The notes under the pieces are model-generated. The model ran no database searches and was not told the DNA's origin. It saw only the letters and a program-made list of their open reading frames with translations. Below are positions 6,500 through 7,264 of a DNA stretch of 7,264 nt, piece by piece (the first letter of the stretch is position 1; every line of letters begins with the position of its first letter). The DNA lies in the NCBI GenBank assembly GCA_945876985.1, contig CAMCQX010000075.1, positions 1-7,264 of the forward strand, read 5' to 3'. A program made the translations under genes and the position numbers. Source of the stretch: Chitinophaga pinensis (lineage in GTDB: Bacteria > Bacteroidota > Bacteroidia > UKL13-3).

Positions 6500-7264
6500 T
6501 TAAGCTGCTGTATTACTTCCGCTTCTTCCTTTAATTTTACCACTTTTCATTAATCCATCATATTGACGCATTAATAAATGACTTTCAATTTGCTGTAATG
6601 TATCTAAAACAACACCAACTAAAATTAATAATGAAGTTCCACCATAAAATTGTGCAAACTGGCTATTGATGTTAAAAGCTCCAGCAAATGAAGGTAAAAC
6701 TGCAACAAATGCTAAGAATATAGCTCCTGGTAAAGTAATTCTACTCATTACATTATCAATAAAATCTGCCGTTGATTTTCCCGGTTTAACACCAGGAATA
6801 AAACCATTATTTCTTTTCATGTCATCAGAAATCTGATTAGCATTTACTGAAATTGCAGTATAAAAATAAGTAAATAAAACTATTAATAAACCAAAAGTCA
6901 TGTTGTAAGCAAACGATAATGGATTAGCAAATGAAGACAAAAAACTACTTGCTTCTACATTTGGAATAAACTGAGCAACATAACCAGGTATAAACATTAA
7001 TGCTTGTGCAAATATTATTGGCATAACACCAGCAGCATTAATTTTCAAAGGAATATATTGTCTAACACCACCAAACTGTCTGTTACCTACAATTCTTTTA
7101 GCATATTGAACAGGAATTCTTCTTGTTCCTTGAACTAATAATATTGTAATCATTATTACAGCAAATAAAGCAGCTAATTCAATTACGAATATTACTAAAC
7201 CACCACCACCGGTAGATAATTTGAAATTAAATTCATCCCAAAATGCAATAGGTAAACGAGCAAT
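6500..7264 (-). CDS. secY: Preprotein translocase subunit SecY, C-terminal part (5' end outside window)
   Basis: SecY forms the protein-conducting channel of the inner membrane together with SecE and SecG. The frame stays open to the window edge, giving the last 254 residues of a protein that is normally about 440; the Met at 7153-7151 is internal, not the start. Numbering from the edge, hydrophobic segments lie at about 22-45, 78-101, 120-139, 177-197 and 207-225, corresponding to TM6-TM10 of E. coli SecY. Between them are the cytoplasmic loops C4 (RRIPVQYAKR, 48-57) and C5 (NANQISDDMKRNNGFIPGVKPGK, 141-163), which contact SecA and the ribosome. E. coli Arg357 in the C5 motif GIRPG, important for SecA-driven export, aligns with Lys160 here (GVKPG); I recall Lys as common in Bacteroidota. 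The C-terminus ends normally (QYDGLMKSGKIKGRSG...). Confidence 0.97.
   Translation of the reverse strand: MARLPIAFWDEFNFKLSTGGGGLVIFVIELAALFAVIMITILLVQGTRRIPVQYAKRIVGNRQFGGVRQYIPLKINAAGVMPIIFAQALMFIPGYVAQFIPNVEASSFLSSFANPLSFAYNMTFGLLIVLFTYFYTAISVNANQISDDMKRNNGFIPGVKPGKSTADFIDNVMSRITLPGAIFLAFVAVLPSFAGAFNINSQFAQFYGGTSLLILVGVVLDTLQQIESHLLMRQYDGLMKSGKIKGRSGSNTAA

Noticed and set aside
7151..7153. ATG as a possible start of a short SecY
   Set aside because: The frame continues upstream to the window edge with good SecY sequence (including a membrane segment interrupted by this Met), so the Met is internal.

Overview
The window is AT-rich DNA from a member of the Bacteroidota. Several features support this. 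The prolyl-tRNA synthetase is the short archaeal/eukaryotic-like type with Bacteroidota-style sequence blocks. The bL36, uS4 and SecY variants are typical of the phylum. Start codons have A/T-rich leaders without Shine-Dalgarno motifs. Candidate promoters fit the TTG/TAnnTTTG pattern of that group. The direct secY-infA junction, without map or adk between them, is, as I recall, the arrangement in Flavobacteriia. I would not place the organism below phylum with confidence.

Layout: (1) Positions 1-1609 hold proS on the plus strand, with a short leader and a strong hairpin terminator. (2) Positions 1631-2581 hold a minus-strand gene for an unrecognised secreted lipoprotein, convergent with proS and sharing its terminator. 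(3) Positions 2582-3069 are a very AT-rich gap of almost 490 bp with no gene. (4) Positions 3070-7264 hold the end of the ribosomal-protein superoperon on the minus strand. In transcription order it is secY (5' end outside the window), infA, rpmJ, rpsM, rpsK, rpsD, rpoA and rplQ, closed by a perfect-stem intrinsic terminator. The 38-codon rpmJ gene is easily missed because of its size, but it is intact.

The operon genes are tightly packed. Gaps are 9-31 nt, except the 52 nt between secY and infA, which holds the best promoter candidate in the window (TTG-N19-TATTTTCG). This would give the infA-rpmJ-rpsM-rpsK-rpsD-rpoA-rplQ block its own transcription start. Together these genes supply translation initiation (IF-1), ribosome assembly (bL36, uS13, uS11, uS4, bL17), the RNA polymerase alpha subunit and the Sec channel. 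proS adds tRNA charging.

I see no phage, transposon, CRISPR, toxin-antitoxin or defence system, and no previously undescribed system. This is mostly a housekeeping region. The items worth a second look are the orphan lipoprotein, the promoter-like elements ending in TTCG, the AT-rich gap, the repetitive acidic tail of bL17 and the zinc-ligand losses in bL36 and ProRS.
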